A DNA stretch of 64,000 bases from Brevibacillus sp051967035 (GCF_051967035.1 NZ_JBQCKK010000001.1:558001-622000); one strand, 5' to 3'. Positions 50,896-58,846 are shown, counted from the stretch's first letter. Numbers and translations: made by a program. The notes: generated by a model from the sequence alone, not told the origin.

Positions 50896-50977
50896 GGATT
50901 TTCGTGCCAACACACTTTACAACGAAGACGCTTCACAGCATGACTAATTGCTGAAGTGAAAAAAGGGGAGTGGAACT

Positions 50978-52261
50978 GTGCTTCGAGTTCGTCAAGCCAA
51001 AAAAATAACAGGGACCGTGCGTGTTCCCGGAGATAAATCCATTTCGCACCGCGCTGTCATGTTCGGTGCGCTGGCAGAAGGGGTCACGACGATTGAAGGG
51101 TTCTTGCCCGGGGCCGACTGCCTGAGCACCATCCGTTGCTTCCGCCGACTGGGCATCGAGATTGAGCAGCAAGGCGACAAGGTAACTGTTCACGGGAAAG
51201 GCTGGTACGGTCTGCAGGAGCCTTCCCAGCATCTCGACGTCGGCAACTCCGGGACGACGATTCGGCTGATGGCCGGAATTATGGCGACACAGCCGTTTCA
51301 TGTGGTGCTGGAAGGCGATGAATCAATCGCCAAGCGCCCGATGCGGCGTGTAGTCGGACCGCTTCGCCAGATGGGCGCGAAGATCGACGGCAGAAAAGAC
51401 GGGGAGTTTACGCCGCTTTCCATTCGTGGCGGCAAGTTGGAGGCAATCGCCTACCAGTCTCCGGTAGCGAGCGCACAGGTCAAGTCGGCGATTTTGCTGG
51501 CGGGCTTGCAGGCAAACGGCGTGACCAGCGTCACGGAGCCGCATTTGTCTCGCGACCATACGGAGCGTATGCTGCAAGCATTTGGCGTCTCTGTCGTCCG
51601 CGACGGTCTGACCGTGTCTGTGGAAGGCGGGCAAAAGCTGACAGGACGGGCTATCTCCGTACCAGGCGACATTTCTTCGGCGGCGTTTTTGATCGCAGCG
51701 GTCATGGTTGTTCCCGGCAGCTCGCTGTTGATCGAAAATGTCGGAATCAACCCGAGCCGCACAGGAATCATCGACGTGGTCAAAGCGATGGGCGGAAGCC
51801 TGGAGCTACTCAATGAGCGCGTTGTGAACGAAGAGCCGGTTGCCGATCTCTTCGTGACCCATTCCCAGCTGCACGGGATTGAGATTGCCGGCGACATCAT
51901 TCCGCGGCTGATTGACGAGATTCCGGTGATCGCTGTCATGGCGACGCAGGCAAAGGGCAAGACAGTGATTCGCGATGCGGAGGAGCTGAAGGTAAAGGAA
52001 ACCGACCGCATCGCTACCGTCGTAAGCCAGCTGTCCAAGTTCGGCGCGCGCGTCACGCCGACGGAGGACGGGATGATAATCGAAGGCGAGACTCCGCTGA
52101 CAGGGGCCGTCATCGACAGCATGGGCGACCACCGCATCGGGATGGCGATGGCGATTGCCGGATTGGCGGCAACAGGGGAGACGGGAATCGAAAACGAGGA
52201 AGCGATTGACGTCTCGTTCCCGGGATTTCACGAACTGCTTGCGCTCATCAGCCAGCAGTAG
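50978..52261 (+). CDS. aroA: 3-phosphoshikimate 1-carboxyvinyltransferase (EPSP synthase)
   Basis: A 427-residue enzyme (AroE in B. subtilis nomenclature) joining shikimate-3-phosphate and PEP. VPGDKSISHRAVMFGALAEG, LDVGNSGTTIRLMAG, MRRVVGPLRQMGA, EIPVIAVMATQAKG and GDHRIGMAMA are present. GTG start at 50978 with GGGGAG 7 nt upstream. Last gene of the aromatic cluster, followed by a strong terminator. Confidence 0.97.
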   Translation: MLRVRQAKKITGTVRVPGDKSISHRAVMFGALAEGVTTIEGFLPGADCLSTIRCFRRLGIEIEQQGDKVTVHGKGWYGLQEPSQHLDVGNSGTTIRLMAGIMATQPFHVVLEGDESIAKRPMRRVVGPLRQMGAKIDGRKDGEFTPLSIRGGKLEAIAYQSPVASAQVKSAILLAGLQANGVTSVTEPHLSRDHTERMLQAFGVSVVRDGLTVSVEGGQKLTGRAISVPGDISSAAFLIAAVMVVPGSSLLIENVGINPSRTGIIDVVKAMGGSLELLNERVVNEEPVADLFVTHSQLHGIEIAGDIIPRLIDEIPVIAVMATQAKGKTVIRDAEELKVKETDRIATVVSQLSKFGARVTPTEDGMIIEGETPLTGAVIDSMGDHRIGMAMAIAGLAATGETGIENEEAIDVSFPGFHELLALISQQ

Positions 52262-52274
52262 AGAAGAGAGAAAG

Positions 52275-52307
52275 GAGCCTGCCCTCGCGAAGAGGCAGGC
52301 TCTTTTT
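52275..52307 (+). terminator. Terminator of the aromatic amino acid operon
   Basis: GAGCCTGCC (52275-52283) and GGCAGGCTC (52294-52302), followed by five T. Confidence 0.9.
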
Positions 52308-52367
52308 GCCTGCTTGCCAACCGGCCGGAACCACGGGAGGGGGGTGTCGGCTTTTAGCAAAAATGAT

Positions 52368-52396
52368 TTGACAAGCGCTTACATTCCGTTTATTAT
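52368..52396 (+). promoter_or_regulatory. Strong sigma-A promoter with an overlapping AAGCGCTT element
   Basis: Perfect TTGACA (52368-52373), 17 bp, TATTAT (52391-52396). Inside the spacer is AAGCGCTTACA, which matches the right three-quarters of a CcpA cre box (11 of 14 positions); catabolite control is only a possibility. Confidence 0.7.
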
Positions 52397-52403
52397 AAAA
52401 CTA

Positions 52404-52498
52404 CAGTATGGTTTCTCTCCACTCCTATCCAATATGATAAAAGCACGCGTGTGCTACCGCCGTTTGAATGCGCTTACAATCAACGGCGGTCTTTTTTT
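52404..52498 (+). ncRNA. Short leader or small RNA ending in a terminator
   Basis: Transcription from the promoter at 52368 would give a leader of about 95 nt with a hairpin AGCAC (52442-52446)/GTGCT (52451-52455) and immediately a terminator, ACCGCCGTT (52456-52464) with AACGGCGGT (52482-52490) and seven T (52492-52498). It ends 72 bp before the next gene. It could be an attenuator or an independent small RNA. The loop repeats GCGCTTACA, also found at the promoter. Confidence 0.5.
52456..52498 (+). terminator. Terminator inside the leader of the amidohydrolase-like gene
   Basis: 9-bp perfect stem with a 17-nt loop and seven T, placed between promoter and coding region. Confidence 0.8.
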
Positions 52499-52570
52499 GT
52501 GTTTTTTTACCGATCCTGCGCATAAGCTCGTACAAATAGCTGTTCGACGAAGAGGCAGGAGGGGACAAGC

Positions 52571-53692
52571 GTGCCGGAGCAAGGAATGGTCATTCGAGGG
52601 GGAGCCGTAGTCACAGCGCACGAAATCAAAGAGGCAGATATTTGGATCTCAGACGGAAAAATTGTTCGCATCGCCAAGGATACCTTGCCCAAAGCGACCG
52701 GGACGACTGTTTTTGAAGAGGTAGACGCGTCCGGCATGTATCTTTTGCCTGGTTTTATTGCAATGCCAACGCCATCGCTCTATAAAAGAAAAGAGGGACA
52801 GACATACATAGAAGTCATGCGCGAATGGGTCAGGAGCGGCTGTACGAGCTTTGTTGACGTGTTGCAGCTCGAACCGTGGATGAGCAGGCCGCAGCTGGAA
52901 TACCAGCAAACCAGGCACTTCAACAGTCCGCTCGACTACGCGTGGCACCTGGGGATGGAGGCAGCCCAGCTGGAGGGGAGAACGGTAGCGCGGTACAGGG
53001 AGCTCGGCTTCTCTTCTTTTCACGTCACCATTCGAAGCCCTGAAGAAATTTCTTCAATCCAGTGGGAAACGCTTTGGCAGCTTTCTGCGTCTAAACAAAC
53101 GATTGTACATTTGCACATTCAAAATGATGCTTCCGTAAAACAAGAACAGCGTGATCTCATTCGGCAGCTTTGGCTGGACGCTACGAAGTACTGGAAGGTG
53201 CGTACCGTCATTGCTGATTCGTCAGCGGCCTTTGCATCCAGAGAATTCGATCCGTTTTTGCACATTTTCCGTTTGCCCGCTGAAACAACCGACCGGGCTG
53301 TCCGATATATGTATCAGAGGTTCTATGACAGCTGTCCGGTCGCTTCCCCCCTGCAGGAGGTTCGCATCGACTGTCGCAGGAGATGGTGTCCGCCGGAAAT
53401 GCTGCTCTGTCTGCTCGTCAGGCTCGCTTCGACAAATATAGCCAAAGCGATCGGGCTTTACCCCCAAAAAGGGAGCTTGACACCGGGAGCAGACGCTGAT
53501 ATTGTCTTCCTGAAAAAGGAAAACTGGTTGACAAAGTATGATCTTTCCACTATTCTCAATTTTAGCGAAACGCATCTTCCAACATCTGTTATGTCGAACG
53601 GTAAATGGATGTATCGAAATGCGCAGTTTCACCTTTCAATCGGGATGGGCAGGCGAATTTTCGACACAAAGCCCAACGTCTATGTCATTTAA
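52571..53692 (+). CDS. Amidohydrolase-fold protein lacking the metal-binding HxH, possible pseudoenzyme
   Basis: A 373-residue protein related to the dihydroorotase/hydantoinase branch. The N-terminal beta sandwich (MVIRGGAVVTAHEIKEADIW, ISDGKIVRIAKD) and the C-terminal GLYPQKGSLTPGADADIVFL are canonical. But where active members have PGxIDxHxH, this one has PGFIAMPTP (residues 60-68), so both metal-ligand histidines are absent. A VHLHIQND segment remains in the barrel. A non-catalytic or altered role is likely. GTG start at 52571, 6 nt after GGAGGGG. Preceded by its own promoter and leader terminator. Confidence 0.78.
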   Translation: MPEQGMVIRGGAVVTAHEIKEADIWISDGKIVRIAKDTLPKATGTTVFEEVDASGMYLLPGFIAMPTPSLYKRKEGQTYIEVMREWVRSGCTSFVDVLQLEPWMSRPQLEYQQTRHFNSPLDYAWHLGMEAAQLEGRTVARYRELGFSSFHVTIRSPEEISSIQWETLWQLSASKQTIVHLHIQNDASVKQEQRDLIRQLWLDATKYWKVRTVIADSSAAFASREFDPFLHIFRLPAETTDRAVRYMYQRFYDSCPVASPLQEVRIDCRRRWCPPEMLLCLLVRLASTNIAKAIGLYPQKGSLTPGADADIVFLKKENWLTKYDLSTILNFSETHLPTSVMSNGKWMYRNAQFHLSIGMGRRIFDTKPNVYVI

Positions 53693-53713
53693 CCCCAGAA
53701 TTGGGGGTTTTTT
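53691..53713 (+). terminator. Terminator of the amidohydrolase-like gene
   Basis: AACCCC (53691-53696) and GGGGTT (from 53704) followed by T residues; overlaps the stop codon. Confidence 0.75.
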
Positions 53714-53759
53714 CGTGAAGGATTCCCGCAGGAAGACGAGAAAAGAATCGTAAGGTCGC

Positions 53760-53786
53760 GCAACTTTTTACATCCCCAGCAGTCTA
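53760..53786 (+). promoter_or_regulatory. Candidate ECF-type promoter of the sigma operon
   Basis: GCAACTTTTT (from 53760) and AGTCTA (53781-53786), 16 bp after GCAAC, resembling ECF promoters (AAC ... CGTC/CGTA). Autoregulation by the encoded sigma factor is inference. Confidence 0.4.
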
Positions 53787-53837
53787 ATATAGCAAAGGCC
53801 GCTGAGGGATCGGAATCGCAAGGAGGTAATCCTGATC

Positions 53838-54428
53838 ATGACCGATTCCCAGCTTATCCGGGAGATTAAAGAAGGTAATCTGGAATGCTATGCTGAACTG
53901 ATTCGTCGTTATGAAAAAAAGATCCTCTCATTTGTCACTCATCTTTTGCGCCAAGCCCATTTGGAGCATATCGCTGAGGACATCTGTCAGGAGACGTTTT
54001 ACAAGGCGTATAAGAGCATTCATTCTTTCCGAGATGTAGAAGCAACCTTCTCTACCTGGCTCTATACGATTGCCCGCAACTCCGTACTCAGCGAATTGCG
54101 CAAAAGCCGCAACTCCGACGTGTATCTGGACGATACGCTGCAAGTGCCGACGGCTTCTCCCAAGACCTTGCCCGAGCAGGTGTTGTTGCGCAACGAACGG
54201 GAGAGCATGGTCAGACTGGCGATCAACAACCTGCCGGAAAAACAGCGCTCTGCTTTGATTCTGCGCGAGTACGAACAAATGGATTACACAGAGATCGCCA
54301 CGATCCTCGATTTGACCGTCAGCTCCGTGAAATCCTTGCTGTTTCGGGCACGCCAAAGTATAAAAGGCCAGCTGGAAACCTACATCCTGGACCCTCAATT
54401 GGATGAAGCTGAAGGGATGAATCGATGA
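53838..54428 (+). CDS. ECF-family RNA polymerase sigma factor
   Basis: A 196-residue group 4 sigma factor with only regions sigma-2 and sigma-4. Region 2 includes DICQETFYKAYKSIHSF and FSTWLYTIARNSVLSELRK (-10 recognition); region 4 has LPEKQRSALILREYEQMDYTEIA followed by SVKSLLFRARQSIK (-35 recognition helix). ATG at 53838, 10 nt after AGGAGGT. It overlaps the next gene, a membrane protein with a zinc anti-sigma motif, so this is a signal-transduction pair. Which stress it answers to is unknown. Confidence 0.93.
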   Translation: MTDSQLIREIKEGNLECYAELIRRYEKKILSFVTHLLRQAHLEHIAEDICQETFYKAYKSIHSFRDVEATFSTWLYTIARNSVLSELRKSRNSDVYLDDTLQVPTASPKTLPEQVLLRNERESMVRLAINNLPEKQRSALILREYEQMDYTEIATILDLTVSSVKSLLFRARQSIKGQLETYILDPQLDEAEGMNR

Positions 54429-55072
54429 TGAAATGTGAAGAAGTGCAGGAAATTCTGCCTGACTACGCCGAAAATCTGTTGCCCGAGGTGACGCAGCGCC
54501 GCGTTGACCATCATATGGCTTCTTGTTATGCCTGCCGTTCCGACTATGAGATTTGGTCGGACAGCGGAGAGTGGATGAAGATGGACAAGGAAGAGTATCA
54601 TTCGGTGACACCTTCCCGTTCCATTGTAGATGCGGTCATGGCGCGGATCTTGTCTGAGGAGCAGTGGGCGATCCCGATTGGCAGAAAAATTTTCAGCGTA
54701 ACAGCCAGAATGCGACGCATGGGAGCGAGTGTAGCCGTACTTTTGCTGCTGTTGTTCACGTTTACCCTCTATGTGAATACAAGCTCGACAGAGGCCAATG
54801 CCCTCGTCATTGACGGGGAAGTGATGGCGATGAATACGCCAAAGACACAGGTCATCTCCTCTTCCATGCAAACAGACGATGGTACATACGTTGTAGAGGC
54901 ACAGCCGTTTTCTTCCCAGCCCAACGCGCTTGCGAGTGCGACGGCTTCGATCGTGCCGCTGGATGGAAAGCCGACTACAGCGGATGCAGCCAAGCCGAAC
55001 TACTTGATCGTGCTTAGTGTCTTTGGGATTTTGATTACTGTGTTGACAATGAGCTGGCTTACTCGTGCATAA
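54425..55072 (+). CDS. Membrane anti-sigma factor with zinc-binding domain
   Basis: A 215-residue protein. The N-terminus (about 1-45) is a ZAS-type domain with the HxxxCxxC motif (H30, C34, C37) that clamps ECF sigma factors. A hydrophobic segment at about residues 98-116 (VAVLLLLLFTFTLYV) and a second at the C-terminus (YLIVLSVFGILITVLTMSWL) put a roughly 70-residue loop outside or between the membrane passages. ATGA overlap with the sigma gene. Release would require proteolysis or a ligand; PrsW (12721) and the CPBP protease (5758) are in the window, without evidence of a link. Confidence 0.88.
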   Translation: MMKCEEVQEILPDYAENLLPEVTQRRVDHHMASCYACRSDYEIWSDSGEWMKMDKEEYHSVTPSRSIVDAVMARILSEEQWAIPIGRKIFSVTARMRRMGASVAVLLLLLFTFTLYVNTSSTEANALVIDGEVMAMNTPKTQVISSSMQTDDGTYVVEAQPFSSQPNALASATASIVPLDGKPTTADAAKPNYLIVLSVFGILITVLTMSWLTRA

Positions 55073-55094
55073 TGGTATAAGATCAAAAGGAATG

Positions 55095-55121
55095 AAAAGA
55101 CCGTCCTAGGACGGTCTTTTG
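55095..55121. terminator. Terminator after the anti-sigma gene
   Basis: Perfect 26-bp palindrome AAAAGACCGTCC.TA.GGACGGTCTTTT. Confidence 0.85.
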
Positions 55122-55173
55122 TGGCTATTCATCCAGAATACGGCCGAAGCAAAATACATATGAGGTGAACACC

Positions 55174-56118
55174 ATGCCAAAAAAATGGCTGTATGTCATA
55201 GACGAGGCAGTGAAGCGGATTGAAAACGACGAGGTGGAGCTTGGCTTGACGGCCTTGCAAAAAGTCCAGGAGCACGGGAGAGATCTCCCGGAAGTCATGA
55301 TGTATCTGGCCGAAGTCTGGTACAGGCTGGGGCATTTGGAAGTAGCGAGCCAGTTGTTGTCGGAGGTGCTGGAGAAAAATCCGGGCATGTCGCCTTCCTT
55401 GCGCAGAGAGTGCCAGCTTTTGCTCGCGGAGATTGCCCTTGATTCCGGCGACTTTGAAACCGCGCAGCATTTGCTCTATGAGTGCAAGGAATCAGGCTAT
55501 GAGAGCATTCAGCTCGACCTGTTGCTCGCCGATTTGTACGCGTTGCAGGATTTGGATGAGGTGGCTGTGAAATACCTGGAGCAGGCAAGGCAGAAAGAGC
55601 CGGACAATCAGGACATTTTGGCAGCTCTCGGCAATCTGTACTTTCGCATCGGCGAAGACGACGTAGCGCTGAAGCTTTTGGAACAGGCAGGGCATGAGAG
55701 CCTGGACCTGCTGTTGACCAAAGGGCGCTCGCTGGCGCAAAGCGGCCAGTTTGAGCAGGCGTACCAGGTGTTCCGCCAGGCGCTGGTACTCGACCGCTCG
55801 CCGGAAGTATTGTATGGAGCGGCTTTGATGGGATTCCATGTGGGACGTCTGGATGAAGCGATGGAGCTGGTGAACACGCTACAGGCGATTGACGAGGAAT
55901 ACGTCGCCGCGTACCCGTTGGCCGCCGACATTTCCCTGTCGCTCGGCAAAACGGAGCAGGCAATCGATGCGCTGAAGCAATATGTGTCGCTGTCCGGCTT
56001 CGACCTCGACCAGATTCGCCGCCTGATCGCGCTCCTGACGCAGGCAGGACGATATGACGAGGCCAAAGAATACCAGCAGCTGCACGACCAGTGGGACCCC
56101 GAAACAGACGAAGAGTAA
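55174..56118 (+). CDS. ypiA: Tetratricopeptide repeat protein YpiA
   Basis: A 314-residue cytoplasmic protein made of about eight TPR units (for example LAEVWYRLGHLEVASQLLSE, LGNLYFRIGEDDVALKLLEQ, AALMGFHVGRLDEAMELVNT), ending with an acidic tail. TPRs form protein-binding superhelices; the partner is unknown. ATG at 55174 with GAGGTG 6 nt upstream. Position downstream of aroA and before the qcr genes corresponds to B. subtilis ypiA. It has its own terminator. Confidence 0.88.
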   Translation: MPKKWLYVIDEAVKRIENDEVELGLTALQKVQEHGRDLPEVMMYLAEVWYRLGHLEVASQLLSEVLEKNPGMSPSLRRECQLLLAEIALDSGDFETAQHLLYECKESGYESIQLDLLLADLYALQDLDEVAVKYLEQARQKEPDNQDILAALGNLYFRIGEDDVALKLLEQAGHESLDLLLTKGRSLAQSGQFEQAYQVFRQALVLDRSPEVLYGAALMGFHVGRLDEAMELVNTLQAIDEEYVAAYPLAADISLSLGKTEQAIDALKQYVSLSGFDLDQIRRLIALLTQAGRYDEAKEYQQLHDQWDPETDEE

Positions 56119-56151
56119 GGCGAAAACGCATGTTTGCAAAAAAAATCGACG

Positions 56152-56188
56152 AACAGGAAGTCACTCATGTGGCTTCCTGTTTATTTTT
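56152..56188 (+). terminator. ypiA terminator
   Basis: 13-bp stem AACAGGAAGTCAC (56152-56164) and GTGGCTTCCTGTT (56169-56181), TCAT loop, T-rich tail. Confidence 0.88.
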
Positions 56189-56246
56189 CCGCTTATTGGT
56201 AAGAATGAGGGATACAAGAAAGCCATCGCAAAGAAGGGATGCACAG

Positions 56247-57365
56247 ATGAACTTGGCTGAGATTTTGGTGTATACCGATATCCGGCAGCTCCATCAGATT
56301 GCCAACCACTACGGATGCGAATGCAACCCTCATTCCAAAAACGAGCTGATTACCTCACTCTTGTCCAGTCTGCGCCATCGGTTGACGATCTCCCAGGAAG
56401 TAGCCCAACTGTCATCGGCAGAAACGCATTTTTTACTGCAGTTGCTTCTGGACAAACGAACCGTCCTGTCGCTGGAAGATTTGCTGGCCAAAGCCGGAGT
56501 CGCTCTGGACAGCGCGAAAGAAAAGAAACAGGAAGAAGCAAGAAAGTTCGTGGCGGCCGCCATGAGAAGAGGATGGATTTTCCCGGCGAAAAGCAAGACG
56601 GTTGGGCAGTATCAGATTCCGCTGGACATCCGCGAGCCGTACATACAAGCCTGGCTGGATCAATGGCGCGAAGAAAACGCGCTGGTTGTTCCGGGACCGG
56701 AAGCGTACAGGGATGAAGGAACGGCCCTTTGCGACGATATCATGCAATTTTTACAATTCCTTCAGCAGGAGCCTGTTCCGCTCACGGCCGAAGGGGGCAT
56801 GTACAAACGGCATCAGCAGCAGTTGTTTCAATTTTTGTCTGTGAAGGAAGAACCGCTTTTGCCGCAAAAATGGCGCTTTGGCTACGGGCTTCACTTCGAT
56901 GTGTACCCGGATCGCTTCTCGTTGCTCTATGATTTCTGCTACTACCACAAATGGATTGAGGAAGCGGAAGGAAGAGTAGCGATTACGGAAGCGGGCCGCG
57001 AGCGGCTGGAGCAGCCGTACACCGATCAGCTCTACCACGATGTGATCCGTTTTTGGATGAGATTGTACAAGCGGGCGATCCCCAATTTGCCGATGCTCGT
57101 CCAGCTGATTCCGCTGCTTGCCGCAGGCGGCTGGGTTCGGCAAGAATCGCTGATGAACACGCTGCTTGCGTGGATCAAGGAGTTTTACTACGATGCACCC
57201 GCAGATATTTTGGTCAATCGCGTCTGCAAGATGATGGTGCATCTCGGATTGCTTCGAGTCGGCCAAGACGAGCAGGAACAGTGGTTGTACACGGCCACCT
57301 ATGCGAGCCAGACTTGGCTTCGAAAATACAACGGCTTTACGGAAACGACTATTTTATTGAAGTGA
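56247..57365 (+). CDS. Hypothetical protein, predicted tandem winged-helix fold
   Basis: A 372-residue protein I do not recognise with certainty. It begins MNLAEILVYTDIRQLHQIANHYGCECNPHSKNELITSLLS-like, a SAP-like helix-turn segment (about residues 10-45), followed by several helical blocks that resemble winged helices (LSSAETHFLLQLLLDKRTVLSL; VRQESLMNTLLAWIKEF). No catalytic motif or membrane segment. ATG at 56247 behind AAGGG. It is 10 bp upstream of the IDEAL-domain gene and co-transcribed with it. A nucleic acid-related role is inference. Confidence 0.7.
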   Translation: MNLAEILVYTDIRQLHQIANHYGCECNPHSKNELITSLLSSLRHRLTISQEVAQLSSAETHFLLQLLLDKRTVLSLEDLLAKAGVALDSAKEKKQEEARKFVAAAMRRGWIFPAKSKTVGQYQIPLDIREPYIQAWLDQWREENALVVPGPEAYRDEGTALCDDIMQFLQFLQQEPVPLTAEGGMYKRHQQQLFQFLSVKEEPLLPQKWRFGYGLHFDVYPDRFSLLYDFCYYHKWIEEAEGRVAITEAGRERLEQPYTDQLYHDVIRFWMRLYKRAIPNLPMLVQLIPLLAAGGWVRQESLMNTLLAWIKEFYYDAPADILVNRVCKMMVHLGLLRVGQDEQEQWLYTATYASQTWLRKYNGFTETTILLK

Positions 57366-57374
57366 GGGATGGGT

Positions 57375-57590
57375 ATGGAGTGGCCGAATTTCTATTCCAA
57401 CGCGTACGGAACGAACAATCAAATGGTATCCGGATTGCTTTCCGAGATGGTAATCGACGAGCAAATGCGTCAATACCGCAAGCGGACGCTTTATCAGGAA
57501 ATTGATGAGGCGCTGGCGACGAAAAACAAGGAGCTGTTTATCCGTTTGACCGACGAACTGAAGGAAATCATGGCCTACGAAAAGGCCTGA
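57375..57590 (+). CDS. IDEAL-domain protein
   Basis: A 71-residue protein. Residues 30-66 (MRQYRKRTLYQEIDEALATK, then NKELFIRLTDELKEI) match the IDEAL domain, a short helical module named after this motif; here it reads IDEAL exactly. B. subtilis YpiB carries the same domain at its C-terminus after a UPF0302 part that is absent here. ATG at 57375, 6 nt after GAGGG. It probably mediates protein-protein contacts. Confidence 0.82.
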   Translation: MEWPNFYSNAYGTNNQMVSGLLSEMVIDEQMRQYRKRTLYQEIDEALATKNKELFIRLTDELKEIMAYEKA

Positions 57591-57678
57591 CCCCTACTAG
57601 GAAGCGATATTGCGAGTCTCCGCGGATTCATGGTACGCTTGTTTCCGTAAATCTGCACGAAGAAGAGGAGACGACTCT

Positions 57679-58104
57679 ATGCAATGGAATGTGAACGAGT
57701 TGGAAAATTGGGAGGAGCTGCGGCCTTATGTGGACACCGCGCTGCTCCCTCTTTATTTGTACAGGGACGGGATCGAGGTCAAAGACCATGCGCTGCGCAT
57801 GCACTACCTGCTGAATGTGGCAGCGGGCATCGAACAGCGCCTGAAGGGGAGGATTCTGCTGTTTCCGCTCAGCTATCGGTTTGCGGCAGCAGAGCAGGAA
57901 CAAAAGACGCCACCGGGCTTCGCCTTTTCGATCGGTCTGCACTTTGCGGGGGACAAAATCCGGTTTGACGATCAGGGAGAGGCATGTACGCTCCTGCTTC
58001 CGGTCGGGGAAGAAGATTTGGATTCGTCTGTGCGTTTTGAGGTGACGATCGATGTGTTTACCAAAGAAATTATTCGTTTGTGGCAGCAAAAGAGTGCGCA
58101 ATAG
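57679..58104 (+). CDS. ypiF: YpiF-like protein (DUF2487)
   Basis: A 141-residue soluble protein, preceding qcrA as ypiF does in B. subtilis. It starts MQWNVNELENWEELRPYVDT and has no membrane segment or recognisable catalytic site. ATG at 57679, 8 nt after AGAGGAG. The assignment is from position, length and N-terminal resemblance. Function unknown; close linkage to the menaquinol:cytochrome c reductase genes may be meaningful, but a strong promoter separates them. Confidence 0.75.
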   Translation: MQWNVNELENWEELRPYVDTALLPLYLYRDGIEVKDHALRMHYLLNVAAGIEQRLKGRILLFPLSYRFAAAEQEQKTPPGFAFSIGLHFAGDKIRFDDQGEACTLLLPVGEEDLDSSVRFEVTIDVFTKEIIRLWQQKSAQ

Positions 58105-58206
58105 AGAAAGCGTTTTCCGGTCATACTACAGGAAAATGGGAGGTACAAGCAGCAAATTTTGACAAAATGGCAACAATCTATCCGCAGGCGGTGGTTGGGT
58201 TTCGTC

Positions 58207-58221
58207 ATGTCCACTGGACAT
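58207..58221 (+). promoter_or_regulatory. Perfect inverted repeat adjoining the qcr -35 box, possible operator
   Basis: ATGTCC (58207-58212), ACT, GGACAT (58216-58221); the repeat ends 2 bp before TTGACA of the qcr promoter. It is placed as an activator or repressor site. No regulator can be assigned. Confidence 0.5.
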
Positions 58222-58223
58222 TC

Positions 58224-58252
58224 TTGACATCTTTATAGGCGTTAGCTATGAT
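58224..58252 (+). promoter_or_regulatory. Strong sigma-A promoter of qcrABC
   Basis: Perfect TTGACA (58224-58229), 17 bp, TATGAT (58247-58252), giving a leader of about 65 nt before qcrA. Confidence 0.8.
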
Positions 58253-58326
58253 TGGGATTGACCTAGTGTATATGTATGAAAACGCCATCGTAGCGCTATT
58301 TTACAGGATAAGGAGGGAAAAAAGAG

Positions 58327-58845
58327 ATGGGAGACAAACGCGAAATTTCCAGACGTACATTTTTGAACTACGCACTCATGGGAACTGGCGGGTTCCTCGC
58401 TGCGGGAATGATCACCCCGATGATTCGTTTTGCGGTGGATCCCTTGCTGCAAGGACATGCAGGTGGAGATAAAGTGGCTGTTGGTTCGCCGGACGAGTTC
58501 GGTCCTGTACCAAAGCGCGTTGAATTTAAGGTCCATACCAAGGACGGTTGGTATGAATCCGAATCTACATTGTCTGCATGGGTAACCAGAAACGAAAAGG
58601 GTGAAATCCTTGCTCTGTCCCCGATCTGTAAGCACTTGGGATGCACGGTTGACTGGAACACCAGTCCAGAGCATCCAGATCAGTACTTCTGTCCATGTCA
58701 CCTGGGCCGTTATACCATTAACGGCGAGCACATTCTGGGGACACCACCAACGGCATCTCTTGATGAGTATGAAACAGAAGTGAAGGACGGCAAGCTGTAT
58801 TTGGGTAAGATAAAGGCAAATCCTCGTCCGGGGGTGAACGGCTGA
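58327..58845 (+). CDS. qcrA: Menaquinol:cytochrome c reductase Rieske iron-sulfur subunit
   Basis: A 172-residue subunit of the bc complex. The N-terminal SRRTFLNY is a twin-arginine motif followed by a hydrophobic anchor (about residues 14-35). The Rieske cluster ligands are C101-x-H103 with C106 (CKHLGC) and C122/C124-H125 in FCPCHLG. ATG at 58327 with AAGGAGG 11 nt upstream. Transfers electrons from menaquinol to the c-type haem of QcrC. Confidence 0.96.
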   Translation: MGDKREISRRTFLNYALMGTGGFLAAGMITPMIRFAVDPLLQGHAGGDKVAVGSPDEFGPVPKRVEFKVHTKDGWYESESTLSAWVTRNEKGEILALSPICKHLGCTVDWNTSPEHPDQYFCPCHLGRYTINGEHILGTPPTASLDEYETEVKDGKLYLGKIKANPRPGVNG

Positions 58846-58846
58846 T

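Noticed and set aside
52368..52384. CcpA cre box at the promoter of the amidohydrolase-like gene
   Set aside because: Only 11 of 14 positions match and the left half is poor; kept as a remark, not called as a site.
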